Below, in pieces: positions 21,255 through 32,404 of a stretch of DNA of 64,000 nt. The notes under the pieces were generated by a model, which did no database searches, was not told the origin of the DNA, and worked only from the letters and a program-made list of their open reading frames with translations. The DNA comes from Achatina immaculata. Taxonomy: Eukaryota > Mollusca > Gastropoda > Stylommatophora > Achatinidae. Made by a program: the position numbers and the translations under genes. How positions within the stretch are numbered: the first letter of the stretch is position 1; each line of letters begins with the position of its first letter. The stretch lies in the NCBI GenBank assembly GCA_009760885.1, contig CM019707.1, positions 33,526,645-33,590,644 on the forward strand, written 5' to 3'.

Positions 21255-22600
21255 CTTGGTCAACGTTAATGATTTATATATTAGTCATTTTTAAAGATTT
21301 GCTACTTTGTCAAGTCTTAAAGAGTTGCTATCAAGTCTTAAAGATTTGCTAACTTGTGAAATCTTAAAGATTTGCTATCAAGTCTTAAAGATTCGCTATA
21401 AAGTCTTAAAAATTTTGATATCTTGTCAAGTCTTAAAGATTTGCTACCATTTCAAGTCTTAAAGATTTGCTGCTTTGCCAAGTCTTAATGATTTGCTATC
21501 TTGTCAAGTCTTAATGATTTGCTATTTTGTCAAGTCTTAATGATATCCTATCTTGTCAAGTCTTAATGATTTCCTATCTTGTCAATTTTTAATGAATTGC
21601 TATCAAGTCTTAATGAATTGCTATCTTGTCAAGTATTAATGATTTGCTCTCTTGGCCAGACTTAATGGTTTGCCAATTTAGTCAGTCTTAATGATTTTGC
21701 TATCATGTAATGTTTTCATGCTTTTGCTATCTTGTAAAGTCTTAATGATTTGCTATTATATCGAGCCTGAATGATTTCTTACCTTGACCGGTCTTAATGA
21801 TTTGTTATCTTGACCGGCCTTAATGATTTACTATCTTGGCTAGTCTTAATGATTTAGTATATTGGCTAGTCTTAATGATTTAGTATATTGGCTAGTCTTA
21901 ATGATTTAGTATATTGGCTAGTCTTAATGATTTAGTATATTGGCTAGTCTTAATGATTTACTATCTTGGCTAGTCTTAATGATTTAGTATATTGGCTAGT
22001 CTTAATGATTTAGTATATTGGCTAGTCTTAATGATTTAGTATATTGGCTAGTCTTAATGATTTAGTATATTGGCTAGTCTTAATGATTTAGTATTGGCTA
22101 GTCTTAATGATTTAGTATATTGGCTAGTCTTAATGATTTAGTATATTGGCTAGTCTTAATGATTTACTATCTTGGCTAGTCTTAATGATTTAGTATATTG
22201 GCTAGTCTTAATGATTTAGTATATTGGCTAGTCTTAATGATTTACTATCTTGGCTAGTCTTAATGATTTAGTATATTGGCTAGTCTTAATGATTTAGTAT
22301 ATTGGCTAGTCTTAATGATTTAGTATATTGGCTAGTCTTAATGATTTAGTATATTGGCTAGTCTTAATGATTTAGTATATTGGCTAGTCTTAATGATTTA
22401 GTATATTGGCTAGTCTTAATGATTTAGTATATTGGCTAGTCTTAATGATTTAGTATATTGGCTAGTCTTAGTGATTTAGTATATTGGCTAGTCTTAATGA
22501 TTTACTATCTTGGCTAGTCTTAATGATTTAGTATATTGGCTAGTCTTAATGATTTAGTATATTGGCTAGTCTTAATGATTTACTATCTTGGCTAACCTCA
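21255..22600. repeat. 26-bp minisatellite, 1.3 kb
   Basis: About 50 copies of a 26-bp unit (core TCTTAATGATTTAGTATATT, then GGCTAG). The left third (21255-21830) is older and diverged, with units such as TCAAGTCTTAAAGATTTGCT; the right part is homogenised, with a recurring CTATCTTGGC variant. The gradient from diverged to uniform indicates expansion toward the right. Confidence 0.95.
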
Positions 22601-22740
22601 TTAAATTTCCAAACTTTGATAACAAAATCATCTTAGTTCGGAGAGCTACTATTCCTTTCTGTGTTCAGGCGTAGGTTAGTTCACTGGCACCAAGCTAGCA
22701 CCTGTTCCTGTGACTTCCAATCTTACCAGGATATTTTAAT

Positions 22741-23112
22741 ACAGGTAGAAAGAGATGCATGGTACAGTTTTACAAAGCGATAGAGGGTGTGAGAAAAGTG
22801 AGAAAAAAACATAAATAATGAAAAACATACAACACCCAATATTTCGGCCTGAGCCTTTTTCAAGGATTACATACAAAAACAAACACAACATAAAATAACA
22901 GAAGAAAAGTGAAAATGAAAAACTTAGCTTTTTGGCATCCCTCCTGAGGGAAGTATAATGCTGTGTTTATTTTTGTATGTAATCCTTGAAAAAGGCTCAA
23001 GCCGAAATATTGGATGCTGAATATTTTTTTTCAATATTTGTGTTTTTTCTCTCACTTTTGTCAGTCCCACTGTCGCTTTGTAAAACTGTACCAGAAACTT
23101 CTATCTACCTGT
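22741..23112. mobile_element. Fold-back Penelope-like 3' end (family P2)
   Basis: A large imperfect palindrome: the left arm, 22741 to about 22895, begins ACAGGTAGAAAGAGATGC, and the right arm, about 22960-23112, is its reverse complement. The arms share GGTACAGTTTTACAAAGCGA and, near the centre, CCAATATTTCGGC. Each arm carries the GGC-loop-GCC-GAAATATT motif (22836-22864 on minus; 22984-23013 on plus). The spacer contains its own small palindrome CCCTCCTGAGGG. Inverted copies of terminal sequence are a known organisation for Penelope-like elements; no coding sequence remains. Confidence 0.6.
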
Positions 23113-23199
23113 GTTACTAGAACCAGTTAAACTGCAGTCCTTATCTCTTTTATCCGGATACTTTAAGACTCGCCAGACCGTTGCAAAAATGTAAACATC

Positions 23200-23234
<35 letters not shown>

Positions 23235-23249
23235 AAAAATGTATACATC

Positions 23250-23284
<35 letters not shown>

Positions 23285-23870
23285 ACACAACCTCAACCTT
23301 GAAAGAGTGTAACATTGCCGGGGGCGGGGGGGGGGGTAGACTAGCCGGAATGTTCAGACGCAGCCCAGTAATCAGAGGCAAACACAGTATGACTGTCCTT
23401 GATATGAGATCAAATCCTGACTACAAAGGCTAGAGATTACGCCGAGATGGATTACATGACCTAGAGATGGTATCTGATTGGTCAGTCCCAGACTTCGATA
23501 GGACCGCACACGATTAGAGGCTAGTGGTCGATGGAGGGGCCGTTTATGCCTGGGAGATAAAGAAGAAAGACAGCGAAGGAAACTGCGGGAAATTTACCAT
23601 GTATTAATGAAAAACCTGTCTCGTTCCAACCGTCAAGATTTTGACGTCTCTCAAGAGTTTACAGGACTTTGTTTTTATTCGGATGATTATTACAAGTCAC
23701 ATCTCACTTTGTAAGCTGAATAATGTTCTCGGGCGCCTAGCTCGCCGAGGGATAAATAAACACAATAATTGTTAAGCTACAATGACAGTGTTACCAGTTG
23801 ATATTGCTACTATCATGTAACTGAAAGAATGATATTCATATCTATAGAACAAGAACAATAAAAATAAGAA
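23113..23870. other. Unassigned, with two (AT)n tracts and a G run
   Basis: Two near-identical copies of GTA(T/A)ACATCTGAATATAT run into (AT)n tracts at 23203-23231 and 23252-23281, a local duplication. A run of G follows at about 23320-23335. No gene recognised. Confidence 0.5.
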
Positions 23871-23872
23871 TA

Positions 23873-25160
23873 CGAGGGCTGATTGATAAGTTCTCGGCAT
23901 AAGGTACAAATACTTCAAACACAAAGTTAATATTAGGTGCATTTGTAGATCATGTTAACGTAAGGTTAAACACCACGTTTCAAGAAATTAACGTCAACCA
24001 ATTTTATTTACATGCTACTGAAGTGGTAAGGGGTGGCAGAAATTGAGAAAATGGATAACAATTCTCATCAAGCAGTCATTCGCTACCTCTGCATCAAGGG
24101 CTTATCGTCGAAGGAGATGATAAGAAGCGGTGACTCTAGGGGAGAGCGCCCCTTCTTACAGCACAGTGAAGAAATGGGCAGCTCAATTCAAACATGGAAG
24201 GGAGAGTCTGGAAGATGATCCCCGTCCAGGAAGACCAAGAACGGTAACCATCGATGAAACCACCGGCAGAATCCATGACATAATAATGGAGGATCGACGA
24301 CTGACTGAGCGGTACATTGCTATTGAGTTGGGCATCTCCCAGGAACGTGTTCATGCCATTATTCACAATGATCTTCAAATGACAAAGGTCTCTGCTCGAT
24401 GGGTCCTGAAACTTCTTGGAACTGACCACAAACGACAGCGTCTCAACATGTCAAGAGACAACCATGGCCGTTTTTCAGCACATCCTGAAAAGTTTCTTCA
24501 TCAATTTGTGACTATGGATGAGACTTGGGTTCATCATTTTCAACCAGAAACTAAAGAACAGTCAAAGCAGTGGAAACATCATGGATCCCCACCTCCGAAG
24601 AAAACAAGGATGGTTCTGTCTGCAGGCAAATTGATGGCTTCCATCTTTTGGGATTCAGAAGGTGTACTATTGGTAGATTATCTTCAAAAGGGCAGAAGAG
24701 TCACCAGGGCCCATTATACTAATCTTGTGAAGCAACTGCAGGTCAAATTGAAGGAAAAGCGTCGAGGGAAATTGACGAGAGGAGTCATCTTTCATCCAGA
24801 CAACTCTCCAGTTCACAAGTCGGCGATGGCATTGGCTGCCATTCATGAATGCGGCTTCCAGCTTCTTGAACATCCTCCTTATTCCCCAGATCTGACCCCT
24901 TCGGACTATTACCTGTTTACCAAACTCAAAAAGGAGCTCAGTGGTCGCAAATCTGCTTCAGATGAAGACGTCATCTATGATTTAGACCACTTTCTACTGG
25001 CACAAGATGCTGACCTTTACAAAGAAAGGATTCATATGCTCCAGGATTGCTGGACTAAGTGCATAAATTTGCAAGGGAACTGTGTTGAGAAATAACTAAA
25101 AAAAGTTGTCCACAAATAATCCGTTGTACCTTATGCCGTGAACTTATCAATCACCTATCG
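23873..25160 (+). mobile_element. mariner element, complete ends
   Basis: The left end reads CGAGGGCTGATTGATAAGTT, and the right end, read inward, CGATAGGTGATTGATAAGTT. The repeat continues as CTCGGCATAAGGTACAA / CACGGCATAAGGTACAA for about 37 bp with few mismatches. TA at 23871-23872 and 25161-25162 gives the target duplication. The length, about 1.29 kb, is typical of mariner. The strong similarity of the ends and the almost open transposase mark this as the youngest DNA transposon in the window. Confidence 0.9.
24033..25095 (+). pseudogene. mariner transposase (DD34D), single N-terminal frameshift
   Basis: The N-terminus MAEIEKMDNNSHQAVIRYLC, then IKGLSSKEM, is in a different frame from the rest; a small indel near 24115-24130 separates them. 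From 24130 the frame is open for 321 codons: an HTH region (APSYSTVKKWAAQFKHGRES; GRPRTVTID; ERYIAIELGISQERVHAII), then the catalytic domain with VTMDETWVHHF (Asp 130), GVIFHPDNSPVHKS (Asp 224) and YSPDLTPSDYYLF (Asp 259). Asp 224 and Asp 259 are separated by 34 residues, the mariner signature. The usual linker motif WVPHEL reads WVLKLL. All three catalytic residues are intact; only the frameshift, if not a sequencing error, inactivates it. Confidence 0.9.
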
Positions 25161-25244
25161 TATATCAATAATGTCCTATTAAATGTTTTATTATAGTTGA
25201 GTATATTATTCTTAGAAAAAAAGATAATGGTCTGAGTAGATAGA

Positions 25245-26440
25245 TCATGGGGAAATGAATCTAGTATACAAGGTAATTTAGAAATTTGTCTAGTATACAA
25301 GGTCATGGGGAAACGTTGTCTAGTATATGAGGTTATGGGGAAAGTTGTCTAGTATATGAGATTGTGGGGAAAGTTGTCTAGTGTATGAGATTGTGGGGAA
25401 AGTTGTCTAGTATATGAGATTGTGGGGAAAGTTGTCTAGTATATGAGATTGTGGGGAAAGTTGTCTAGTATATGAGATTGTGGGGAAAGTTGTCTAGTAT
25501 ATGAGATTGTGGGGAAAGTTGTCTAGTATATGAGGTTATGGGGAAAGTTGTCTAGTATATGAGGTTATGGGGAAAGTTGTCTAGTATATGAGGTTATGGG
25601 GAAAGTTGTCTAGTATATGAAGTTATGGGAAACGTTGTCTAGTATATGAGGTTATGGGAAACGTTGTCTAGTATATGAGGTTATGGGGAAAGTTGTCTAG
25701 TATATGAGGTTATGGGGAAAGTTGTCTAGTATATGAGGTTATGGGGAAAGTTGTCTAGTATATGAGGTTATGGGAAACGTTGTCTAGTATATGAGGTTAT
25801 GGGGAAAGTTGTCTAGTATATGAGGTTATGGGGAAAGTTGTCTAGTATATGAGGTTATGGGGAAAGTTGTCTAGCAAACGAAGTTATGGGGAAAGCTGTC
25901 TAGTGTACGAGATAACAATGAATGTTGTCAAGTATACGAAGTCATGGGGACTGTTGTCTATTTATACGAGGTCATGATGAATGTTGTTAAGTATAGGAAG
26001 TCATGGAGAATATTGTCTAGTATACGGGGTCATGATGAATGTTGTTAAGTAAACTAGGTCATGGGGAATGTTGTCTAGTATGCGAGGTTATGATGAATGT
26101 TGTCTAGTTTACGAGGTCATGAGGAATGCTGTCTAGTATAGGAGGTCATGACGAATGTTGTGTAGTATACGAGATCATGATGAATGTTTTCTAGTATAGG
26201 AGGTCGTGACGAATGTTATCTAGTATACGAGGTCATAATGAATGCTGTCTAGTGAAATAGGTCATTGGGAATGTTCTCTGGTATACGTGGTTATGGGGAA
26301 TGTTCTCTGGTATACGTGGTTATGGGGAATGTTGTCTAGTATGCGAGGTTATGATGAATGTTGTCTAGTTTACGAGGTCATGATGAATGTTGCCTAGTAT
26401 ACGAAGTCATGGAGAATGGTGTCTAGTAAACGACATGAAA
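25245..26440. repeat. 29-bp minisatellite, 1.2 kb
   Basis: About 41 copies of a 29-bp unit (core TTGTCTAGTATATGAGGTTA, then TGGGGAAAG). The left portion (about 25320-25880) is nearly uniform with two subvariants (GAGATTGTG and GAGGTTATG); the right portion is diverged (GATGAATG variants). It begins 85 bp after the mariner element. Confidence 0.95.
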
Positions 26441-27486
26441 CAATCCCTGGGAAAGCAGGTCAGCTGGTATGAAAAGTAAAGAATAGACCGTAGTAGGACA
26501 CCGATACAATATTAAATACTTCAACAAAACAATACCGTCCCTGATTATTACTGTTCACAATGACCTCAAAAGAACCGCAGACCAGTGCCTGACACAGAAA
26601 CCTCCCCAGAGACCACAGAAAAACGGGACAAGAGACCTACTCAAACAAGTATACAGTGATAACGGGACTTGGGATCTGGGTTTAAAGCAAGAATTCATAG
26701 TAAGCTGGATCCGTAGCAAAAACATGTCTGTCTGTCTTCCTGTCTATCGATTAGTCTGTCTGCTGTTTGATGTATGTGTCTGTTAGATCAGAGTGTCTGC
26801 CTTTGTGTTTTTCGAGTTTTGTTATGTGGCTTCCGGGTACTGGCCCACCACCTGATTCCCCCCCCCCCCCTCCCATACTTTGTTACTTTAACTCCTTTTG
26901 TTTCATGTACCACCTGCATGACTGGGGTCAAGAGGTCAATTATCCGTGTCACTCGGGATATCTAAAGTGTTTTCTTTGGAAATAAGACAACGAGGCTGAG
27001 AGAGAGGCCGTATCAGTGCACCAGAAACAGTATTTGACCTCTTTGGAACTGCGACCTTAGATCCTGCAGGTGGTAGTCGTGAAGCCCAGAGATGTAGTCT
27101 GGGGAAGTGGGCAGGGCAGTTGTGGAAGGACTAACAAATCTGCTACCCCGAAGACCGCGTAGAGCAGCTTGGCTGGAGTTTCGGAGTGGATCAAATGCAG
27201 ATTCTCTCTGCCGCGGTACTGATCACGCCGCCAGCTAAACTGATTTATTAATAGGAGCAGGACCGTGTTGGATGGAGTGTTGACTATCTCTGGCAAGCTT
27301 AATCCTGCTAAACACGACTTCACTGTACAACTGTGTGTTCGCCATGTGGTTAAGACTCAGTGACACCAGGCAATGCACATTTCTGTCCCTGGACAGCCGT
27401 GCTCTTAATTCTTGTCATCGTGTTTGTTGTTTTCATGACAGGAGCTGTATTCAGTTCTGAAGAAGTATTGCATAATTATTAAAGAT
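26441..27486. other. Unassigned sequence
   Basis: No gene recognised. A C-rich run lies at about 26860-26872. Slightly less AT-rich than its neighbours. Confidence 0.4.
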
Positions 27487-27905
27487 AAGAGAAATGGCCA
27501 CTGCGGTAAAATTGGTTCAGGTAATGAAAGTAGAACAGCTAAGAAACATATAAATGCCTTTCAATGTAAATGCTACAGAAGAGTCCTTCAAATATCGTGG
27601 ACATAACAAAGAACAAATGTATCTGTAGTACAAGAATTTAATACTCAAGAAAGGTGGCTAATAAAAAAGATTAAACGGAGAAAACTTAAATGTTTTGTAC
27701 ACATTAAACATCATGATAATTTAGAGAAGACTGGCTTGGAGAGGTACATAATGGGAAAAAGAAAGAGAGGAAGACCAAGGCGAAGATGGCTGCAAGACGT
27801 GGTTGGTGACACGCAAATGGACGCATCAGTAGCAGGGCATCTTGCTCACAACCGAGAGGCCTACAGGAGAGCTGTTAGGGAGGCAAAGTTCGGCAAGGGA
27901 TATGC
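27487..27905 (+). pseudogene. Penelope-like P2 scrap followed by LINE family A 3' end
   Basis: 27487-27528 matches the P2 word GAAATGGCCACTGCGGTAAA, as at 19190. From 27530 the sequence encodes family A C-terminal residues: KHINAFQCKCYRRVLQISWT, stop, QRTNVSVVQEF, then LEKTGLERYIMGKRKRGRPR, RRWLQDVVGDTQMDASVAGH and KFGKGYA. One stop at 27604 interrupts it. It lacks the (GAAT)n tail; sequence turns into a T-run at 27905. 5'-truncated and inactive. Confidence 0.7.
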
Positions 27906-28404
27906 TTTTTTTTAAAATTAACGACAGGTTGAACGCAAGTCGAAGGTTCGTAAATCGGGAACTGCCTGTATTCACTGAACATTGGTTCTGTGTATATGAA
28001 GGCACTCCACAGTTCCTATAAGAGCATGTAAAAAGATCTGAATGTAAAATCTTAGAAGGACAGAAAACTATTCTATCTGCCGTACAGAAAGAAATTCCAA
28101 GCAATGAAATGTTTCTGCTGCAACAAATCACAAACATTTAAAGCACAGAAATAAATTAATTAAATTAAAAAAAAATATTACGAACGAAATTAATCAGGCT
28201 TGAGGTCTAAACAATTACCATAATTCTTAATAATAACAGTATTCGTAGCAATAAATAAAGGTAAAGTAAGGTAAAGGTAATCCTGCTATGCCTTAGAGGC
28301 ACATAGGGATAATAATAATAATAATAATAATTTACACTCTAAAATGATATGTAGATATTTTTTTAAAGTAGACATCTAACCAGTTCCCACCGCTCTATGT
28401 ATCT
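27906..28404. other. Unassigned, with (TAA)n and a SINE-tail-like word
   Basis: Mostly AT-rich. At 28258-28332 GGTAAAGTAAGGTAAAGG, a GCTATGCC word and (TAA)n resemble the reverse complement of the tail of the SINE at 32758-33035, but similarity is weak. Confidence 0.3.
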
Positions 28405-29275
28405 TTCGTTTGTTTTCAGCTTTCTTCTACTTTCAGTCATTCAGTCTCTTGTTTTCAGCTTTCTTCTACTTTCAGTCATTCAGTCTCTTGTTTTCAGCTT
28501 TCTTCTACTTTCAGTCATTCAATCTCTTGTTTTCAGCTTTCTTCTACTTTCAGTCATTCAGTCTCTTGTTTTCAGCTTTCTTCTACTTTCATTCATTCAG
28601 TCTCTTGTTTTCAGTTTTCTTCTACTTTCAATCATTCAGTCTCTTGTTTTCAGTTTTCTTCTACTTTCAATCATTCAGTCTCTTGTTTTCAGTTTTCTTC
28701 TACTTTCAATCATTCAGTCTCTTGTTTTCAGTTTTCTTCTACTTTCAATCATTCAGTCTCTTGTTTTCAGCTTTCTTCTACTTTCAATCATTCAGTCTCT
28801 TGTTTTCAGTTTTCTTCTACTTTCAATCATTCAGTCTCTTGTTTTCAGTTTTCTTCTACTTTCATTCATTCAGTCTCTTGTTTTCAGTTTTCTTCTACTT
28901 TCATTCATTCAGTCTCTTGTTTTCAGTTTTCTTCTACTTTCATTCATTCAGTCTCTTGTTTTCAGATTTCTTCTACTTTCAGTCATTCAATCTCTTGTTT
29001 TCAGATTTCTTCTACTTTCAATCATTTAGTCTCTTGTTTTCAGCTTTCTTCTACTTTCATTCATTCAGTCTCTTGTTTTCAGTTTTCTTCTACTTTCAGT
29101 CATTCAGTCTCTTGTTTTCAGCTTTCTTCTACTTTCAATCATTCAGTCTCTTGTTTTCAGCTTTCTTCTACTTTCAGTCATTCAGTCTCTTGTTTTCAGC
29201 TTTCTTCTACTTTCAGTCATTCAGTCTCTTGTTTTCAGTTTTCTTCTACTTTCAATCATTCAGTCTCTTGTGCTA
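28405..29275. repeat. 39-bp minisatellite, 0.87 kb
   Basis: About 22 copies of a 39-bp unit (core TCTCTTGTTTTCAGCTTTCT, then TCTACTTTCAGTCATTCAG). Because 39 is a multiple of three and the unit lacks stops, at least two plus-strand frames stay open (210 and 289 codons) as 13-residue repeats rich in Phe, Leu and Ser. I regard these as consequences of the repeat; there is no promoter or splice support. Confidence 0.95.
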
Positions 29276-29859
29276 TTAGTTCAGTCATTTATCGTCTAGA
29301 TCCATTGTACAAGCTACATTTGTTCGTATTTATTTGTTTATATTGTTGATGTTATAACTTGAATATTCTATTTAAGACGATTATAAACTAAGTGGTTTAG
29401 CTATTTTCATCTTCACAAAATTTATATACCTAAAATAGATTTATATTCCTGAAATAGATTTATCATTTATTTTGCAGCCAGAATTTCTCTCGGGAAATAG
29501 ATTTGCTTTTAAAACATTAAAAGAATTAACTTTTTTTCCTGTTTTCGTTTTCCTGTAGCACTCATGTGTTGGTTAAAAAATATCCCTTATCCGTTTGCTT
29601 TATAATCTACCGCTTGTTTTGTTTAAGTTCTATGTTTCCGTACATTTTTCTGTGGATCATACAGACCTCCCATGTTCAGTTACAAAAAGAACATTGAGAA
29701 TGAAACAGCACAAAATCTACACTGTTTTGGACCCCAGCAAAAAAAAAAAATCGTAACAGAAAGACCGTAGATATTTCATGAATAAATGACATCTATGTAT
29801 TTAATGAATATTAAATGAATGAATGAAGGTAGATAAAGATGTTTTGTTAATTTTTACAG
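29276..29859. other. Unassigned AT-rich stretch
   Basis: No gene or repeat recognised. Confidence 0.4.
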
Positions 29860-30215
29860 AAAGATAGAAAGAACGAGGAAAGTTGGTAGAAACAAGAATA
29901 TAACGAAGAACATACAACAATCCAATATTTCAGCCAAAGCCTTTTTTTCGAGGATCACATACAAGACACTGGGATTTTACCTGTTCGTCTTTCTTAAAAG
30001 GAGAGGCTAAATGGCTAAATGCTTAATTTTATGTTTATTATTCGTGTTTACATCGCTTGTGTTGTTTTTGTATATGATCCTTGGAAAAGAATTTAATCCA
30101 AATATTGGATTGTTGTACATGCTCCTCTTACTTTCTGCCATTCTTGTTCCTGCTCACCTTCCTCACACTTCCTGGCTTTTTCATAAAACCGAACCAAACA
30201 CTTCTGGCTACCTTT
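29860..30215. mobile_element. Fold-back Penelope-like 3' end (family P2), diverged
   Basis: The left arm (29860 to about 29965) has GATAGAAAGAACGAGGAAAG and AACAATCCAATATTTCAGCC; the right arm (about 30060-30210) holds their reverse complements in diverged form (AATATTGGATTGTTGTACAT and TTACTTTCTGCCATTCTTGT). It has the same organisation as 22741-23112 and shares words with 19240-19310. The hammerhead-like stem is damaged in both arms. Confidence 0.5.
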
Positions 30216-30814
30216 GTAAGTATTAAACTACTAGACCAAAAAGACAATAAGATCACACAAACAACCTCGTACTAAACACAGCGGATTTTTTAAACCAGTA
30301 AATGACGTGAGATCTATGTTTAGCTTATATAGTCCAATAGTTTGTAATTTGATCCTGCAGAAAATGAAACAAAAATATTGGATATTTAACCCAGTTTATT
30401 TTTGGTAGTTTTCTATTTCACACATCTATGCAAGTGACCTCATTCTTAATTTGGTCAATAAGCAGAAAGAGAAAAAGAAAGAATAAACAAACAAACAAGG
30501 AAAGGAAGGAAGAAAGACAAGAGGTGACTTCTCCCAACTGAGACCGGCAGAGTTCCCCGAGACTCCCGCCTCGCCTCCTCTCACTGCCCAACATTTCATC
30601 CAATTCTCAACAATAGTTCTGACGTTTGTTGTATGTCTGGGGAGCAGCACAAGAGATTATTGATTGTCTCCTGGATGGTTAAAGCATTGTTGTTCGGCGC
30701 CAATTGTGTAACTTAAACCTGATGATTATCAAGAAGCTGGCAGCAATGTGGCTCATGTTTCTTAAGTTGTGCCCTGTTGCACTACTGTCCTGGCCAAAAC
30801 TGAAACAGATAGCC
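30216..30814. other. Unassigned sequence
   Basis: AT-rich with a purine-rich patch at 30465-30520. No gene recognised. Confidence 0.4.
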
Positions 30815-31112
30815 AGCCGATTCCAGACAAAGTTCTCCCTGATAGCCTGCCGATTCCAGACAAAGTTCTCCCTGATAGTCAGCCGATTCCAGGCAAAGTT
30901 CTCCCTGATAGTCAGCCGATTCCAGACAAAGTTCTCCCTGATAGTCAGCCGATTCCAGGCAAAGTTCTCCCTGATAGCCTGCCGATTTCGGGTAAATTTC
31001 TCCCTGATAGCCTGCCGATTCCAGACAAAGTTCTCCCTGATAGTCAGCCGATTCCAGATAAAGTTCTCCCTGATAGTCAGCCGATTCCAGGCAAAGTTCT
31101 TCCTGTACTCTG
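30815..31112. repeat. 33-bp minisatellite
   Basis: About nine copies of a 33-bp unit (core GTCAGCCGATTCCAGACAAA, then GTTCTCCCTGATA). The period is divisible by three and both strands are open; peptides such as IPDKVLPDSQP repeat on the plus strand. GC content is higher than in the surroundings. Confidence 0.9.
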
Positions 31113-31257
31113 TCCTTTTTTTTCTTCTCGCCCTATAAACTCTTGGTAGTAGATAGTACATTAACTGTAAAGCGTTATAAAAGCATTTAAGTATACGGTG
31201 CACAACGGAATTCGTAGTGTTAATGATATTTAGAGATTCATGTAGAAGTCTGGACCT

Positions 31258-31650
31258 TGATTAAGATGGCAAAAAAGAAAACTGAGGCCTTTGAAATGTG
31301 GATATATAGAAGAATAGGGCTTATCCCTTGAGCACAAAAGAAAACGAAGTGCTAAACTAGCTAGAAATGAACAGAGAAATGTTGACAACCGTAGCAAAAG
31401 ACATCTAAAATATCTTGGGCATGCCAAGAGACACAATACTGGAGTGAAGACCCTTCTTGAGGGTAAGATCGAAGGGAAAATAACAAGAGGACAACAGCGA
31501 AACAGATGGGTGGGCAACATCAAGAGATAGACAGGGGCACGCTTGGCCGAGTGCTCTACGAAGATAAGAAACAGGGCAGAGCGAAGATTCATTGCAGCCA
31601 ACTTTCCTTGGAGGAGACGGCACGCGATGATGATGCTGACGGTAGAAATA
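31258..31650 (+). pseudogene. LINE 3'-end fragment (family G)
   Basis: The plus strand reads EAFEMWIYRRIGLIP, then after stops RHLKYLGHAKRHNTGVKTLL, EGKIEGKITRGQQRNRWVGN and IAANFPWRRRHAMMM. This follows the LINE C-terminal pattern 'EAFEMWxYRRxxxIxW...LGHxxR...LLEGKIEGKRxRGRxRxxW'. It ends with a short (ATG) run at 31627-31637. Several stops; 5'-truncated. Confidence 0.7.
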
Positions 31651-32404
31651 AATTTCTTTTTTTTTTCCACTGCGCTAGGTGCCGAGGGATGTTGACGATC
31701 ATGCTTCCTCGCTCTGTACAGGCCTTGTTAGTTATAATCAGATTAGATGTCTTTGTTTTCTTGCTGTGCCACTTAGTCAGCTTTTGCATTTTCTTTTCTC
31801 TCCACTTTTTTTTTTCTTTTCTAGAATTTTCTCCAGGACACCAGGTTCTGTGACTTCTTTCTTCTCATGACACCTTCAGAGAACGTAAAGTGTCTTTTCC
31901 AGTCATAGAGAATGTAAGTGTTTTTTCCAGTCATAGAGAATGTAAGTGTCTTTTCCAGTCAAGCGCACCTGAGTATGACGTGTTAAGCGCCCTGACCTAG
32001 GCTAGTTTGGTCACTCAAGTGAAGCCGAAGCTGTCCCACTCACCCAAATGTAGAAATGGGTACTCGTCTACTTCATGGTTTCGGGAAGGAAGGAGGGCCC
32101 AAATCTTCCAGGTGCTTCTTTGGCTTAGTGGCGCCTTTTTTGCTTGCCAGTGAATTAGTTCTGGATGTCCTGCAACATCTCTGAGCGCTTCTTTGTTTTC
32201 TTGGCCGTGTGCAGATTGTATCATTCTCCTCAACCTCATGTCACCTGCTTGACAAGGCTGCTTAGTCTGTCTGTTTGTTTCTTTGTTTGCCCATCTGTTT
32301 GTCTGTCTGTCTGTCTGTCTGTCCGTTTTTCTCCGAGTCTCATGGGGATAGAGTGATACTGGCCTATTTATAGCCCCGTAAAGGTCTTCTCATTGTTAAA
32401 TAAA
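31651..32404. other. Unassigned, with short tandem repeats
   Basis: Contains about three copies of a 27-28 bp unit (GTCTTTTCCAGTCATAGAGA) at 31885-31965 and a (TGTC)n run at about 32290-32322. No gene recognised. Confidence 0.5.

Noticed and set aside
28405..29275. Possible CRISPR-like array
   Set aside because: Units are contiguous without unique spacers, in an animal genome; it is a minisatellite. The same holds for the other arrays.
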